A stretch of DNA of 64,000 bases from Agrypnia vestita (GCA_016648135.1 JADDOH010000156.1:1-64000), one strand, 5' to 3'; positions 22,001-34,689 are shown, counted from the first letter of the stretch. The notes: a model not told the origin generated them from the sequence alone. Numbers and translations are program-made.

Positions 22001-24499
22001 TTTATTCAGAAAAAAAGAAAGACAAAAATGAAAAACAAAAAAAAATCAACAACTGTGCTTTCCTGCACACGCTGTGTGGACACCCTTCTTACAATATGCA
22101 CAAATAGTCGTTGATCTACGCAGCCCGGCACCATCTTTATTACTGCAGATCACACAGCGACGTAAATTCTTTCCTGGAAGCTTCTGCAGTTTGGATTTAT
22201 GGAATGAAATTGTCAGACATTTCAGAGGACGCGCTCGACATTATAGTTTTTCAATTAACTAAAATAAAATAAATAATAAATGAATCTGAAATTTAAATGG
22301 TTTACTACGATCTTACAACTATTAAGATAATATTACAATAATATTTACCAACGCTGCAGCACCACACCCCACGTACGCGCGAATCAAAACACGACTGAGG
22401 CAATCGACGGAAATCGACGATCGGCAATCTTCATTAAAACACGAATCGACGAAAGTCGACGATTGGCAATCAAACGGTTAATATTCTGTATGACTGTCTA
22501 TCCATACAGTACAGCAGTATTTGTGGCATATAGATGCAAAACTGCCACTATCCATATGGAGTCCATAAGCAAAGAATTGAAAAAAAATTTATTATTAGTG
22601 ACTTATCTTATTGTTTCACGTATTTATTGACAATTGTATTTCTAATAACCGTACATTGTTAGTTTGAGCCAGAATCAAAAGAACTAGTGTGAAGATTTAA
22701 GAAGCGTTCCATAAATTCAAGTATAACTAAACATTTTTGATTATGGCCATGCATCCATGGAAAAATGTTTTGTTCGCAAGTGAAAACAACAAATATGTCA
22801 AAATGCCGCGATCTTTGCATTATCATAATAAATATTGCGTTTGATTTCTTTAAATATAAACATAAATTTGACAAAATTAACAGTTTTTCAAGAGTTTTAC
22901 GATTTTTGGCGAATTTCACAATCGCACCGCAATTTTATTGTACCTAAAATTTCGAATTAACGGGGGCCCCTATAATTCGAAATTTATTTTTTGGGTCCCT
23001 TGAATTTCGAATTAACGAGGTTTTATTGTATTATGTTTCAGATCCTATACAAAAAATCATATTGGCGAGTTCAAACATCCAAGAATCTTTGGCTTATTGG
23101 AATGGCCTTTTGGGACTGGATGTCTATGAAAAAAAAACTAAGTCGGCTGTCTTTGGATTTGGCAGCAATCAAGCAAAACTGGAATTACGAGATATTGGTA
23201 ATTTTTCCTTTCATTTTGCAACAGGGTTGTATGCTTCTATGCAATCATTTATATACAAATGATCACTCTTATGAAAGGTAATAATAAAAACTCTTTAGAA
23301 TTATGACTAGAGAGTTTATATTAGTCTAGGTTAATCGAATCGTTGTCGAATTAATTAATTAAATTAAAGAATGAAGCTTGTAAAAAATTATACGTTTTAG
23401 TAAAATCCAGTTAATTCGAAATCCTTTAGTACCCAAAATATCTATTTTAGTCAAGTCATGTAATTCAAAAACTTTAATAAGTTATATTAAAAATTAATAA
23501 TGTCCGCGACTTTCGATCGCGAACGCCCATGTGGTGTCCTTTATATATTCATGGTAGCTTCTGTAGAATCTCCTATATCTAAATATATTGCGTAACAATC
23601 CACCGAATTTTGTGTACGCTTTCTTAATTCGGCTACCTCAATATGCGCAGATAGTTTTAGTTTGCACTCGTTACTCGTACTTGGTCACATTTAATATTGT
23701 TTATCGCTTTTTTAAATCCCCTTCCATTCATTTTTTTTGTAATTGCAGTGTTTGTGTAATTAAAAATGTCTAATTTTCTTTGGAAAATGTTTTTACTAAC
23801 TTATCATATTATTTCACATATTTATAGATGATTGTATTTTTTAATGACTGTATTTGTGTTAGTCTGAAACTGAAAAAAAAAACAAATATTTTCAATTACA
23901 ATTAAAAATTAATTACTCAAATATGAGGAATTAATTTTTTTTTTGAAAAGCAGACAATATACATATCAACAAAGGGTACTTGAGCAATATTAATGGCGAA
24001 ATACTTACATAAGTAGGTATAATAAATATCGCATTTTCGAGATGTTTTCTGATAAATATGTACATTTTTGACAAAATGAATGAAGTTTTTTTTTGTAGTT
24101 TACTATTTTTTGCAGTTCCTAATGAGAAAAAATTTCCATGTCAATGGATTTATTTATTGCCATATTTTCTAATTAAAATCGATTATATTTCTAGGTGGAC
24201 CGGTTGATCATGCTAAATCCTACGGAAGGATCGCCTTTGCCTGCCCGTATGAACAGCAGCCGGACATTGATAGAAGGATTAAAGAAGCTAATCAGAAGAT
24301 TCTCACTCCGCTTCTTTCCTTGGACACACCGGGAAAGGCAACTGTCAGGGTTATTATTCTCGCCGATCCTGACGGCCATGAGATCTGTTTTGTGGATGAG
24401 GAGGGATTTAGGCAACTGTCTCAATTGGATCCAAAGGGTGAAGAGTTACTGACACGCTACATCAAACTCGACAAATCCAGGGAGCCCGAGTCTCAGTAA
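19005..24499 (+). CDS. GLOD4: GLOD4, glyoxalase domain-containing protein 4
   Basis: Complete gene with five exons: 19005-19094, 19462-19511, 20861-21126, 23042-23197 and 24195-24499 (stop TAA 24497-24499). All introns are GT-AG and phases agree (0, 2, 1, 1), giving 288 codons; the family is usually ~300. The start [20 protein letters not shown] matches the beginning of the first vicinal-oxygen-chelate (VOC) domain (exons 1-3). Then come [28 protein letters not shown] and ELTYNYG. The second VOC domain (exons 4-5) includes [39 protein letters not shown] and [16 protein letters not shown]4 is a cytosolic/mitochondrial VOC protein whose substrate is unsettled; true glyoxalase activity is not established. 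Introns 2 and 3 carry MITEs, foldbacks and a piggyBac-like remnant. The exon 4 acceptor lies 11 bases from a transposon end. Confidence 0.95.
20041..20221. mobile_element. Short foldback MITE in GLOD4 intron 2
   Basis: Inverted ends GGCTTTGTCTAAGGACAATG and the inverse of TTGTCTTAGGACAATGTG, about 180 bases apart. Non-coding. Confidence 0.6.
20325..20469. mobile_element. PIF/Harbinger-type MITE (GGCCCGGTTG family) in GLOD4 intron 2
   Basis: Ends GGGCCGGTTGTTTCAAG and CTTGAAACAACCGGGCC, with the same inner stem as 14609-14858, of which it is a close and complete relative. Confidence 0.8.
21189..21725. mobile_element. Foldback element, CAGGGTTATTTG ends, in GLOD4 intron 3
   Basis: Ends CAGGGTTATTTGTAAAACAT and its inverse. 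The ~240-base arms contain AGTTTGCATTTTTTTTCAAT and CATTACAGTAACTCATA, the same arm core as the CAGGGTGTACC family, but the outer ~60 bases are different. Confidence 0.8.
21802..22481 (-). mobile_element. piggyBac-like element, deletion derivative
   Basis: Flanked by TTAA at 21802-21805 and 22478-22481, the piggyBac target site. The inverted ends match: CTGTTTGAGTGCCAA on the left and, read inward from the right, CCGTTTGATTGCCAA. The minus strand at about 22070-22210 encodes [39 protein letters not shown] and a stop. This is the C-terminal Cys/His-rich domain typical of piggyBac transposases. The catalytic part is gone, leaving ~670 bases in intron 3 of GLOD4. Confidence 0.8.
22945..23030. 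mobile_element. pogo/Tigger-like terminal repeat ending at the GLOD4 exon 4 acceptor
   Basis: Read on the minus strand, the end is TACAATAAAACCTCGTTAAT followed by repeated AATTCGAAATT words. The same end type is seen at 27757, 28290, 54046, 57640 and 59395. Its outer tip stops 11 bases before exon 4 (23042), so the T-rich stretch ahead of that acceptor is transposon sequence. Confidence 0.55.
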
Positions 24500-27299
24500 C
24501 ATTGTGATACAAACAATCTTCATAGTAATAATATCTACATTTATTTTTTTACTAATGTTTCAAATTCATTGAAATTAACTTCAATCTCATTAAATACTTA
24601 GCAATGCAATATGAGGCACACTATTTATAATTAATTTAAGCTTATTAAAGTATTCTGAAATTAGGCAGATAACATATTACCCCCCTTTTTTACAGGATAA
24701 CAAGGTTTTTAAGTTAGTAACATACTGATTAGGCAGGATGTAAGCGTCAAATTTCTATAGGAAATGTCAAGACATCTGTCAAACGTCCGAATTGATGAAA
24801 TGTACAATGTTATATAAAAGTGATAAAATCATGATTGTTATGCTTTATTGCTATCCTGAGAATAGGGAGGCATATATATATGTATAGTATTTATTACGGA
24901 ATTTAACATTTCCCTTCCAGCAGCTTTTATTAATATTATACATATATAATTTACTTTATATATTATGGTGCAATCTTCACATTATAATTTTATTATATGA
25001 ATATGCATATGTAATTTTAATAGGAATAAAACATTTAAATATTTGAATGTAACATATGGGTAAAAAATCAGATAGGGATTTGCTCCAAAATAATTATATA
25101 TACATGTACTAATACAATGTCTGTATACGCATGTTGAAGTAAATAATATTTTTATAATGTTATATCAAATAAATATTTTTAACGCACATGTTTTTTTAAT
25201 AGTTAACAAAATATCAATCAATAACCTTGTAGGCAATAAAGTTATTTGAGATAATATGTTCCATACAGAACACACAAATTTAAAAATGTGCAGTTCTCCC
25301 GTGCTAGGCTCACAGAACACACCAAACTACAGCGGCCAAATCATAAAAACGCCAGCTGACAGCGGTAGCTCTGAAATTCACAATAAAGTGAATTTCTCAG
25401 TCGCGCCAAGTCAAAGTCAAAGAAAATCCAAGTCCAAAACATTGGAATAAGCAGGTGAAGAAATAAAAGGCAGAAGAAGTTGCCCAGTCGGCGTATAAGG
25501 CACGGAGTGGAATGGCTTTAGCCTGCCAGCGAAATCGTTTATATTCAATAACCGGACCCCCCCGGATTATTTTCGGGAGCCAATCACAGAGCGGCTTCTT
25601 CCGAGGCCGGCCGAACGCCGGTGCACCGAAAAGTGCCACTCTGAGTTTTTTATTTACAATATTTGAAAATTAATACATCGCCCCCCAGGGGTCTTGATTA
25701 TGTAATTTACACAATACTATGTCTTGCTTATAGTATGACATAATCGGCTGGACACGCAAGACAGAATTTAATAAATTATTCCAAAAAATGTGCCGATTGC
25801 AGCGGCACGTGTCAGAAAAAATTCACGATTAAATTCGTCAAAATAGTAAACCATTGTTTACACAATTCTTTTTATAACAATTGCAAAGTATTCATCTAAG
25901 CGTAACTTCTGACAATAGTTTCAATTATTTCAGATGATTATTTATCATGTTACAAGCATTTCAAGCGGGCTGCCAAATTCTTTAATATTCTTGCCAATTC
26001 TTTATTAATTCTTCAGGTACGCCTATGTTAATTGAACAGATAGATATTCACACAAAGAATACAATACAAAAGGTTTAAGATTGATCCGACTGCTGTAGCG
26101 GTCGTAATTTAACTTTAAATAAAATGACACTTACTGACATCGGATCGAAACCGGAGCCGCCGCCGCTCGTATGGAGAGTATAAATATTAATCAAATGTCT
26201 CAATTTTACTTTATTTTCTATTGATTAGGTCAGAAACTGTCAGAGTAGGATGCAAAAAGATTTTTTACATATTGCATGCATATTACGTTTGTAAAATTTA
26301 CCTTGTATGGCGTTTATAGTAAAGGAAACAGTAACTCGTTTCCTATATCTGTTTAAAGATTTTGTCACAGCTGCTTGGATTATTAAGATATTGGTTAATT
26401 TTTTTTAAATTTCTTTTAACATGAAAAATATTTCAGTCCCCATGGTCTCACGTTAAATGACTTCCACTGTACATACATAGTTTTTTTGATACATAATAAG
26501 ACAGAAAAAAACTTTTAAATTAGGTTTTGCATAGATTCCGGTTTGACCAGGATTATCCCAATTTTACACATTGGTCCTGGTGTTCCAGCCTGTGCAGGTG
26601 CGGTGGGCGAGCGGCGTAGTCAACCTTCGCACTGCGCAGCACTCGTGTTTTCTGAGATCACTTTGTAGAATATAATGACTTGTAGTGCAAATACGTTTTA
26701 GTAAGGTCATGTAATTAATCTACCTAATTTAGCTCAGGTTCCAACGTAATCCCATTAAAACTGTTCAAAATGCTGAAAAGAAAATTCATATTGTATACGG
26801 TAGCTGAGCGAACATTAAAGATAACTCAAGGTATGAGAAACAAAAGTAATGTAATGGCTGCTGCAAGCTCTTAACATATTAGAACATTTTTTTAAAATGA
26901 TTTTCACCTCTTTTTGATGTTTATAAACTTTGTTGTTGGACATAATTATTAATTTTAATTAATGATAATTTGATTTAGTTACGGTGGCCAAAAAGGCCAC
27001 ATTTGCCTTTCACACAGCATTGCCATGATATAAGCCTCAAAACATCTGATTGTACGTCCAAATTGATTTCAAAATTCTTTAAACCAAAATTTGATGCCTG
27101 TTCCGGTTTAGAGCTTCACAATTATGGTAAACCTACGTTGAATATTTGTGAGATTATAAGTAATAATTTTTATAATAGCCAAAATCATCTCTAGTTCTAT
27201 TTTTTATATAAACAGGATTTATTGAAATTTCCATGTATGTACATATGTACTTCAAATCAATTACGATTTCTTAATCAGTGTACTTAACTTATCAAAGCC
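24500..27299. other. GLOD4 3'UTR and intergenic DNA
   Basis: No gene recognised. Possible poly(A) signals for GLOD4 (AATAAA) occur near 25023 and 25168. A GC-richer stretch at about 25290-25650 has no convincing coding frame and no recognised transposon ends; it might be an old repeat. The rest is AT-rich. Confidence 0.5.
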
Positions 27300-27330
27300 A
27301 TATGGTGTAGGAGAGCTGTAATTTGACTGT

Positions 27331-27560
27331 ATAAAATTATTAACGGTACATTGGACTCTCCTGAGTTATTACAAATTTTATTACTTACAGAGAACCTGGG
27401 CAGTACGTTTCACGACAGAGCAAGCTATTTTATGTAGGCACCCAGTGCACTTACGAATTCGTCTATACATAAGTTGCATTGCCTATGTGATGCATTTAAT
27501 GCTATACAGCTCTATACACAATCAATACTTATCTTCTATTTTATAATTCACCTATATATA
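27331..27560 (+). pseudogene. Non-LTR retrotransposon C-terminal fragment
   Basis: One frame reads IINGTLDSPELLQILLLTEN, then LGSTFHDRASYFM, a stop, APSALTNSSIHKLHCLCDAF. This is the pattern of the far C-terminus of jockey/CR1-like reverse-transcriptase proteins (residues after the RT domain). It has an in-frame stop and no RT domain. A 3' tail with a twice-repeated TTACTACTAATTGTATTT-like word follows (27640-27700). Confidence 0.6.
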
Positions 27561-27756
27561 TATGTTAGATCTATTATTTGTTATACTCGTATTTATCTTG
27601 TTGAATTTTTTTCATTTAATAATCATTTTCTTTTTTTGTATCTACTTACTACTAATTGTATTTTCTTATGTATCAACTTATTACTAATTGTATTTATATT
27701 TTTTAATTATTTGTAATTTTATTCCTATGTACTTAGAAAGCAATTTTTGTGTTTTA

Positions 27757-28296
27757 TAGAGTAGAACCTCTTTGATTTTAAATTCAAGGGACCCAAAAAA
27801 AACATTTCAAATGTGGAACCCGTTAATTTGAAATTCAAGGCATAAAACAAACAAAAAAAATCGCAATATGATTGCAAAATTTGCCAAAAATCATAAAAGT
27901 CATGAAAAAAACCTATTAATTTTGTGGAAAAAAAATGGATTTCTGCATGTTTCAAGAAATCATTTCGAAGGCGCAATATTTATTATACTAATAAAAAGAT
28001 CCGACATTTTTATTACTAAATACTAATACTAACCGATACTAACATGTTTTTTGTTCTCACTTGTGAAAAAATCAAAACATTTTTCTAATTTCATAAAATT
28101 TAAAAAAAAAATTAATTATGTGATTTAAAACGTATCGATTTACGGTGCTAGGGACTAAAGATTATTTCAGAATATGAATTACCAGGGTTTTCGAATTATC
28201 GGGTTAATCTACTATGAAACTAACATTTTGGGATTCGTGGGCTTTAAAAATTTCTAACTATGGCGAATTTCGAATTAATTGAGTTTACTGTATTAT
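27757..28296. mobile_element. pogo/Tigger-like non-autonomous element
   Basis: Left end AGTAGAACCTCTTTGATTTT followed by AAATTCAAGGGACCC. Right end, read inward, CAGTAAACTCAATTAATTCG. TA lies next to both tips, as expected for this superfamily. About 540 bases, AT-rich, no transposase seen. Confidence 0.6.
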
Positions 28297-28903
28297 GTAA
28301 AAACCCAATTCAGGGTGTGTATTATTACTAATAAATAAATTAAACAAGAATGACACTTATTTTTTTTATATACATACAATACAAAAAAAAAAAGAATTAT
28401 ATTTGACTGGTAATGGCCGCATACACTAATCAAAAACATACTGTTGTTAGAATTTTTTATTATTTTGTTTTTACAATATGTAAATATATACATAATATGA
28501 TGAATGTCACTTTTTATTTCTCAATTCGAATTTTATTTATTTCTAATTTTTAATGTGATGAAATACGAAGACAGTTGTGTCAACCTTAAGTAAAACGGCC
28601 CATGATTCAGATATCAACGTATTGAGAAAAGACTTTTAGACAGGTTAAAATATACTGTGTGAATTGTGAGACTTAATAAAAGGGTTACAATATAAATAAT
28701 AATATCACATGAAATAAGGACAACGGAGACAAGAAATGTGTACTTGTGTATGTTTAAAAAAATATGAAAAATAGCTCTTTAGATCAAAGATTATTTTAAG
28801 AGCTGGATTGAGAGAATTATCAGTGCATCTGTTTTTGATGCAAGTACTTGTGTTGTAAAGTGATGAATTTCTGCATAAGTGAAAATAAATTGAAATATTT
28901 GTA
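28297..28903 (-). other. NCBP3 3'UTR and downstream region
   Basis: AT-rich stretch downstream of the NCBP3 stop. TTTATT words (AATAAA on the minus strand) near 28516 and 28535 could serve as poly(A) signals. Nothing else recognised. Confidence 0.45.
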
Positions 28904-31900
28904 TCATTCTTCGTCTGACTGTGCATAAAGTTCATTATCAACTTCAATTCTGAGCGGACTGGCACGAAAATCGGTTTTCTTTCCAAGACGTGAACGTAGA
29001 TCGACTTTGTTAAATCCGGGCCTGTTAGTAATAATTTTGGTAGTTGGTTTGGATATAGTATGTCTTAAATCATTTTGACTTTCAGAATCAGAATCAGATT
29101 GTGAATTGGTTGCCTGTTCTGCAGATCGAGAAATATCTAATCTGGACCAAACTGTCGGGGCGGCAGACTGTTTGTTCCTCGAAGTCACTCCCTGGGGTGG
29201 CGGACTCGATGAGTCTCCACTCTCAGATTCATAAGACTTTTTTCTTCTACCTATTCGGGATCGCAGATCTTTTGTATTTTTATGTTTACTGGTGTCCATT
29301 CTCCTATTTTTATTGTCAGGTTGGACATAAGGCTTTTCTACAACCTCATTTTTAACTTCTACCATGATAGTGTTTAAACAGACATCATCATCCCACGGAG
29401 AAGTAGGCTGATCACTGCTGATTTTCTTTTTATTCATTTTTTCTTGTTCATCGTCTGCGTGCATTCTCATGCGAGGTACTTTTCTTCTCGAAGTCCACTC
29501 TTCATCACTGCTTTGTGATTCTTCTTCACTTTCGGTGCTGTCTGCGACGTCTACTACTTCAGGCGCTCTTTTGCCTAGCCTCATTTTAACATTACCATGA
29601 TTCCTTGTAGGTGGCATGGAAAGCCTTTCTGTGACAGGTAAATGGGAGTGCGAAGGACCCATTACTCCGATCCTATCTCTCACACTGGAGGGTTTATAAA
29701 ATGGCAGTGAAGCAGTATGGGAGATCAGTCCTCCATTAGGAACCCCAAACACTTCTTGTGAATCGTTAATCCCCCATGTTTCACACAATTCTCCCCATGG
29801 ATTCTTAATTTTCTCATCCTCTGTTTCATAAATTTGTTCTTTCATTGATTTAATTCTTGATTTCATGGATTCAGATATCAAACCACCTTGAATATTTTCA
29901 CTGTCTATAGAATTTCTATATTTTTTTGAATAAACCTTTAATTCCTCTTTTCCACTCACTTTTTTGTCACTTTTATTAGCAAATCTTAGAAAGATGAAAT
30001 CTGCCGAAGGGTGCGGAGCACCAGCTCTCCACCTGCCAGGTGGGACGGGCACCTTGATGTCCGCGAGCCTCACGGCATCTGTTGATTTCGCATTAATATC
30101 TTTTCCATTCATGGATACATCTCCATCCATTGCACTATCACTGTCGTATAATATTTCTTTAGAATAGAATACCATAGCTCTTGCGGCTGATATGTCATCT
30201 TTCCAGACAACATTACCTGAAAAAGAATTTAATTAGTATGAGTTTAAATACATGCTGCATTATGAGGCACAAATTTCTTTTAATTTCATTGTTGATTGCA
30301 TTTGAATATTGATGAGATATCAATCATGCTTATGTTTCTCAATTTCAGAATAGTTTAAAGCAATTTAATTTATATGAAATTTTTTGTTATAATGGGTTTT
30401 AGAGCAGAATGATTAATATACAGGCGTACCTAGCTTGTATGGCGCATTATGTTCTAGACCACAGCTGTGAAGCAAATATGACAGTGAAGTGGATCGTGGC
30501 TTTTTTTCCACTCGACAGGATATAAAAGTTATTGATTTAAAGTACAAGGCTTGCGACTCTTCTTTTCATTAGCACTACACTTAGAAACCATTGTAAGGTA
30601 ATTTAAAAATTACAGTAATGACAAAAGCGCAAATGAAAAGCTTAAATACTTTTTAAAATTGCCAAACATCCAAATGACAATACTGAGTTAATTTAAATCA
30701 ACCGTGCGAAGGAAACACGCAGGCCTTAAGATTTGCCTCCAATACGAGTGAAGGACACTAACTGATGCATACCAGCCTTTACCGGCAAACCTCTGCAAAG
30801 AGTGATCAAACTCACATCCGTGTACATACACACTAAGAACAATGCATTGAACATCGCAAACAGTAACAAAAATTCAATTTTAGTTTTACATTTTTAAAGC
30901 ATCATAAAGTGATTTGATTTGACTTTTTCTCTACATGAAGTGAATTTGTAATTTAGTGCATTTTATAAGCATTAGGCCCCGGGTACGATACGAGCGGCGA
31001 GCGTCAGAGCGTCAATGCAGTAGAGCGGCAAGCGGTGAGAAGCGCCAGCTACGCTACAAAGCGGCTGAGCGGCAACTTCTGTCAGTCGCCGCGCCGTCAT
31101 ACTCATTTTAAATGAAAACGTCAGATATTTATGGAAATTTCATTTATTGAATGTTAAGAGGATATATGGCGTTCAGCCGATAAACAGGAGTAGAAGAGCA
31201 CCACCATTTGTTTAATAATTAAACGAAACTCGATTTTTTTAATATACAAGGATGTCTATACAAAACTTCTTCCCACAGTTTCTTCGTAATGACACAATTT
31301 TTAAAATCATTATGTCTGCCATTCCACAAACATGTCAAACTTTGCACTTGAGATATTAAAATCTCACATTCGAGATCCGTTAACTTTCTCTAATCTGATA
31401 TTGTTTTGTAGGAGAGCTTCAATATAAACTATACAATATCTCTGCAAACAGTTTCCCATAGAAAAATTGACAGAAAAAAAACAAACGCTTGAGCGGTGAG
31501 CGAAATTTAATGTCCGGGAACAGCGGCGAGCGGCAAAGTGTGAGCGGCAAGCGGTGCCGCCCTGCCGCTCTTGCTTATCGTAGCCTGTTACTGCCACATC
31601 TGTATCACGCTCAAACAAACAAAAACGTGAGCGGCACCACTTCATAGAAAGAGCGGCACTCTTGTCTATGTCTGCCGCTCGCCGCTCGTATCGTACCCGG
31701 GGCCTTACACACTTATTTTTAACTAAATTTCATAAACAGTACAGGTAGTTGCTTTAGAACAGACTAGTCTAGTTAATCAACTATCTTTACCACTTTCTAT
31801 GTAATAAATAATTTAGAATAAATAAATTAAAACTAAAAAATTAAAGTGAGGTATGCCTATATATGCATTCAAAAAGTTTATTATTTTAACCATACACCCG

Positions 31901-32643
31901 TTTTTTGCAAAATTACTCATAGTAACTATCTAACAGCACATTGGCGCAATCTTAGTGAGTATGCTTAACTGAAAACAAAATAAATAAACAATAAGTACTT
32001 ACAACTATTTTCACTGACCCATTCTAAGAAAGATGGCTTATGAGAGAAGAAATATTCAAAAATATCATTTGTTTTCATTTTATCTGTGCCATGCACATGA
32101 ATTGTATCAAGTCTCGCGTGTCTGACATCTTCTTGGGTAACTATTGAAAGACTCTCGTAAAGGTCCGTCTTCTCCTTTTCTAGTACTTTGATGTCACTAT
32201 CTGTATCCAATCCGAAGCGATTAACTCTTTCTCCCATCTGAGCAAGGTCATTATCATCAAAAATTGAACGATTAATACCATTGTCACCGTCTGTTTGGAA
32301 AGAGTACTTGTTGCCATTGATTTTGTGGAGTACATTTTCCTGAAGACATGAGAATTAGAACATTAGTACGGGCGTTAAAACTACAAAGACATGTAAGTTG
32401 ACTACTGCCAAGTATTATTTGTAAGCTTAGTTTTCGGGCTACTCTAATGTTTGCATTTAGAATTACTCATAAATTATAAAATAACGTGTAAATTACCTCA
32501 TTGTTCCTATGCCGAACCGAAGATGTATCATCAGAATCCGTATCGTTTATTTCTCCTTCTTCAGAACCACTTAAAATACCTTTAATATCCGATATATCAA
32601 TATCTTCATCAGCGTCAATCGCTGTCATTTCAACGTCAGACAT
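28904..32643 (-). CDS. NCBP3: NCBP3, nuclear cap-binding protein subunit 3
   Basis: Complete gene with three coding exons: 32643-32497, 32339-32003 and 30216-28904 (stop TGA 28904-28906). The GT-AG introns are in phase and give 598 codons (human protein ~620). The N-terminus is acidic (MSDVEMTAIDADEDIDISD). Residues ~90-175 form the RRM-like region: MGERVNRFG, RLDTIHVHGTDKMKTNDIFE and NSCNVVWKDDISAARAM. The SCNVVW segment spans the intron 2 junction. A second conserved block, FIFLRFANKSDKK, is followed by a long disordered Ser/Glu/Arg-rich tail with repeated DLRSRLGKK-type motifs and the end SPLRIEVDNE. NCBP3 pairs with NCBP1 in an alternative cap-binding complex and works with ARS2 and TREX in mRNA export. 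The motif WLDD of vertebrate NCBP3 reads WVSE (156-159). Intron 2 holds a 730-base transposon. Confidence 0.95.
30975..31704. mobile_element. PIF/Harbinger-type element in NCBP3 intron 2
   Basis: Perfect inverted ends GGCCCCGGGTACGATACGAG, flanked by TTA (30972-30974 and 31705-31707). The subterminal sequence is filled with GAGCGGCAAGCGG-like words in both arms, while the middle is AT-rich. No transposase. The sharp ends suggest a fairly recent insertion. Confidence 0.85.
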
Positions 32644-33416
32644 GATTTATGTTGTGTTCAAATATATATCATAAATAAACTAGTAAAATAACAACCAAAA
32701 ACGCGCTTCACCAAACCGTTTGTCAACTTGTCATAGACAACAAAGACAACTTCTATAGATTATAGACATGCTGTAGTCCACCTGTAGTCTGACAAGTTTA
32801 TGAACGATGATATTATGAACTACCATAGACGTACTATAAATATAGATTAGTCGTGGATTAGTCCTTAAAAAAACATCTGAGACATCTAGTCTCTCTGTCT
32901 TCTATTACGTACTAAATATCAGAAAGAGATAGAAAGTATTTTCATACTACGTATAAGAAAGGACAATAAAACATATTTTGTAGAACGAATGCGTATGAAG
33001 TTGTAGCTAATCGCAGTGCTTACTTTTTGCCTTTTACGCTTTTCGCCTTAACAATTTAAAAAATCCAACTTGAAATATGTCTGTTGTGTTAATCGTTGTA
33101 ATGCTTCATCACATAATAAAGAAGAGGATATAATCTTTCATAGGTGAGTTTTATTTCAATAATTTGTAGAAAAATTCAAACCGACTTCAGAGTACGGAGA
33201 TTTATGTATTTTCTACGTTAGTAATCTATGATATTTTCTCTTTCTTTCTTATAGCGCAACTAACCAAATCCCGCAATGTGCATTTATGTTCACAGTAATT
33301 CATGTTATAGTTCTGTGTAGCGGATACTTTGGTTTATAACTAGTCTATATTTATATTACATCGATGCGAACTACATACTAATTCTTCTACGCTAACCGCG
33401 CAATGTCTGGCGCCGG
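32644..33416 (-). promoter_or_regulatory. NCBP3 upstream region
   Basis: Sequence upstream of the NCBP3 ATG. It has no recognised core-promoter motif that can be placed with confidence, no open frame of note and no transposon ends. Confidence 0.3.
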
Positions 33417-34689
33417 ATGGGCGCCAGTTTCACAAATTGGCTCTTGTTTATGGTATAGCGCCCACACATTCAAGCCACTAAGATAATAAACATAAATAGC
33501 TTCCCTCATATCAACCTGACATAATCATGTGACGGTCCAATTCGTGTTTTTTCTCGAAATTTAGTTCTTCTCTAAGACCTCGGGCACATGTGTGGCCGCC
33601 CGACCTTTTCTTCTGAGTCGGCAAAAACAGATGTGGGTACACGCCATATTCCTGATTTTGCCGCCTTATTTAATAATTATATTCAAGCAAGAGAATGAGT
33701 AATAATGATGTTTTTGTTTGTCAATATTTTATTATGACTAAGTATTAAATAACGCAAGCAGTCAGATACTATCCACGGTGGAAATAATTATTTACGCGCC
33801 AAAGTTTTCGCGCGCCGGACGCACCCGATCAGCTTGTTAACGCAGCGAGGGCTGGGAGGGGATAAGAGCGCAGGGCGAAGCTTCCCGTAAAAAGAAGATA
33901 TACATCGGGCGCAAGCAACGGCCCGCGGCTGTTCGTGTCGATTTCCCGACGAGGATGAGTCTCGACTCAGGAGGCCACCTATCTGGGTGGTTGCTATTTT
34001 TCCGTGCCTGACTGACGCCACCAGCCAGAAGCTTAGAAGAAGGCCTACAAATAGCCGTGTCCACAGCGCCGGTTCTCCGTGAGAGGTCCCCGATGGAGGC
34101 CAGCTGCCTCCAATCAACCGCGGATCCAGTGACGATGATTGGCGGGATGGCGCGTGTGACCCAGCGCGCGGCTTGGACCATGCACCCCGTCCGCGGTTGC
34201 CGCGACTCGCACGGCCTGCCGGCGAATGTATGGCCGGCGTAACGATATTAGCCCCAACCCCTTTGATGTTTCATCGAAAAACCGACAGGCGATAAGTTTC
34301 AACATTGATTTCATTGCTATTTCGTCTATCTACACATTGAACGAATACTGTTGGTGCCAACGTGTAGAACTGACGTAATGGTGCTGGTGCGCAGACGAGA
34401 CATTGATGTCTCGACTCAAAAGTTTGTTATTTGGCAGTAAAGCTCTCTTCAGTTTCTCATCCCGCTTGCGTATCAAGAATGGCAGCTAGCCCTTTAAATC
34501 TCCCTTCATTCGTACGTGAACCATAAGGTAATCTAGAATGTATAGAGACGAGAGAGCAGGTAGAAACTATTGAAACAAACTAATGTATTTATATTATTAT
34601 AATTTTTGATGCGTAATTACAGAAGAAAGATTGAAACGATAATTCCAATTGCCAATTTAACTATAATTTAGATCAATATCCATCTAAAA

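Noticed and set aside
22991..23281. 96-codon frame over GLOD4 exon 4
   Set aside because: Wrong frame; the adjacent frame encodes the second VOC domain of GLOD4 and joins in phase to flanking exons.
29964..30167. Plus-strand frames opposite NCBP3 (also 29101-29355)
   Set aside because: Antisense shadows of the long NCBP3 exon.
33788..34181. 109- and 114-codon minus-strand frames and the 178- and 140-codon plus-strand frames at 35133-35703
   Set aside because: They lie in the two GC-rich arms of a foldback element, and the frames do not correspond cleanly between arms, so openness probably reflects GC content.
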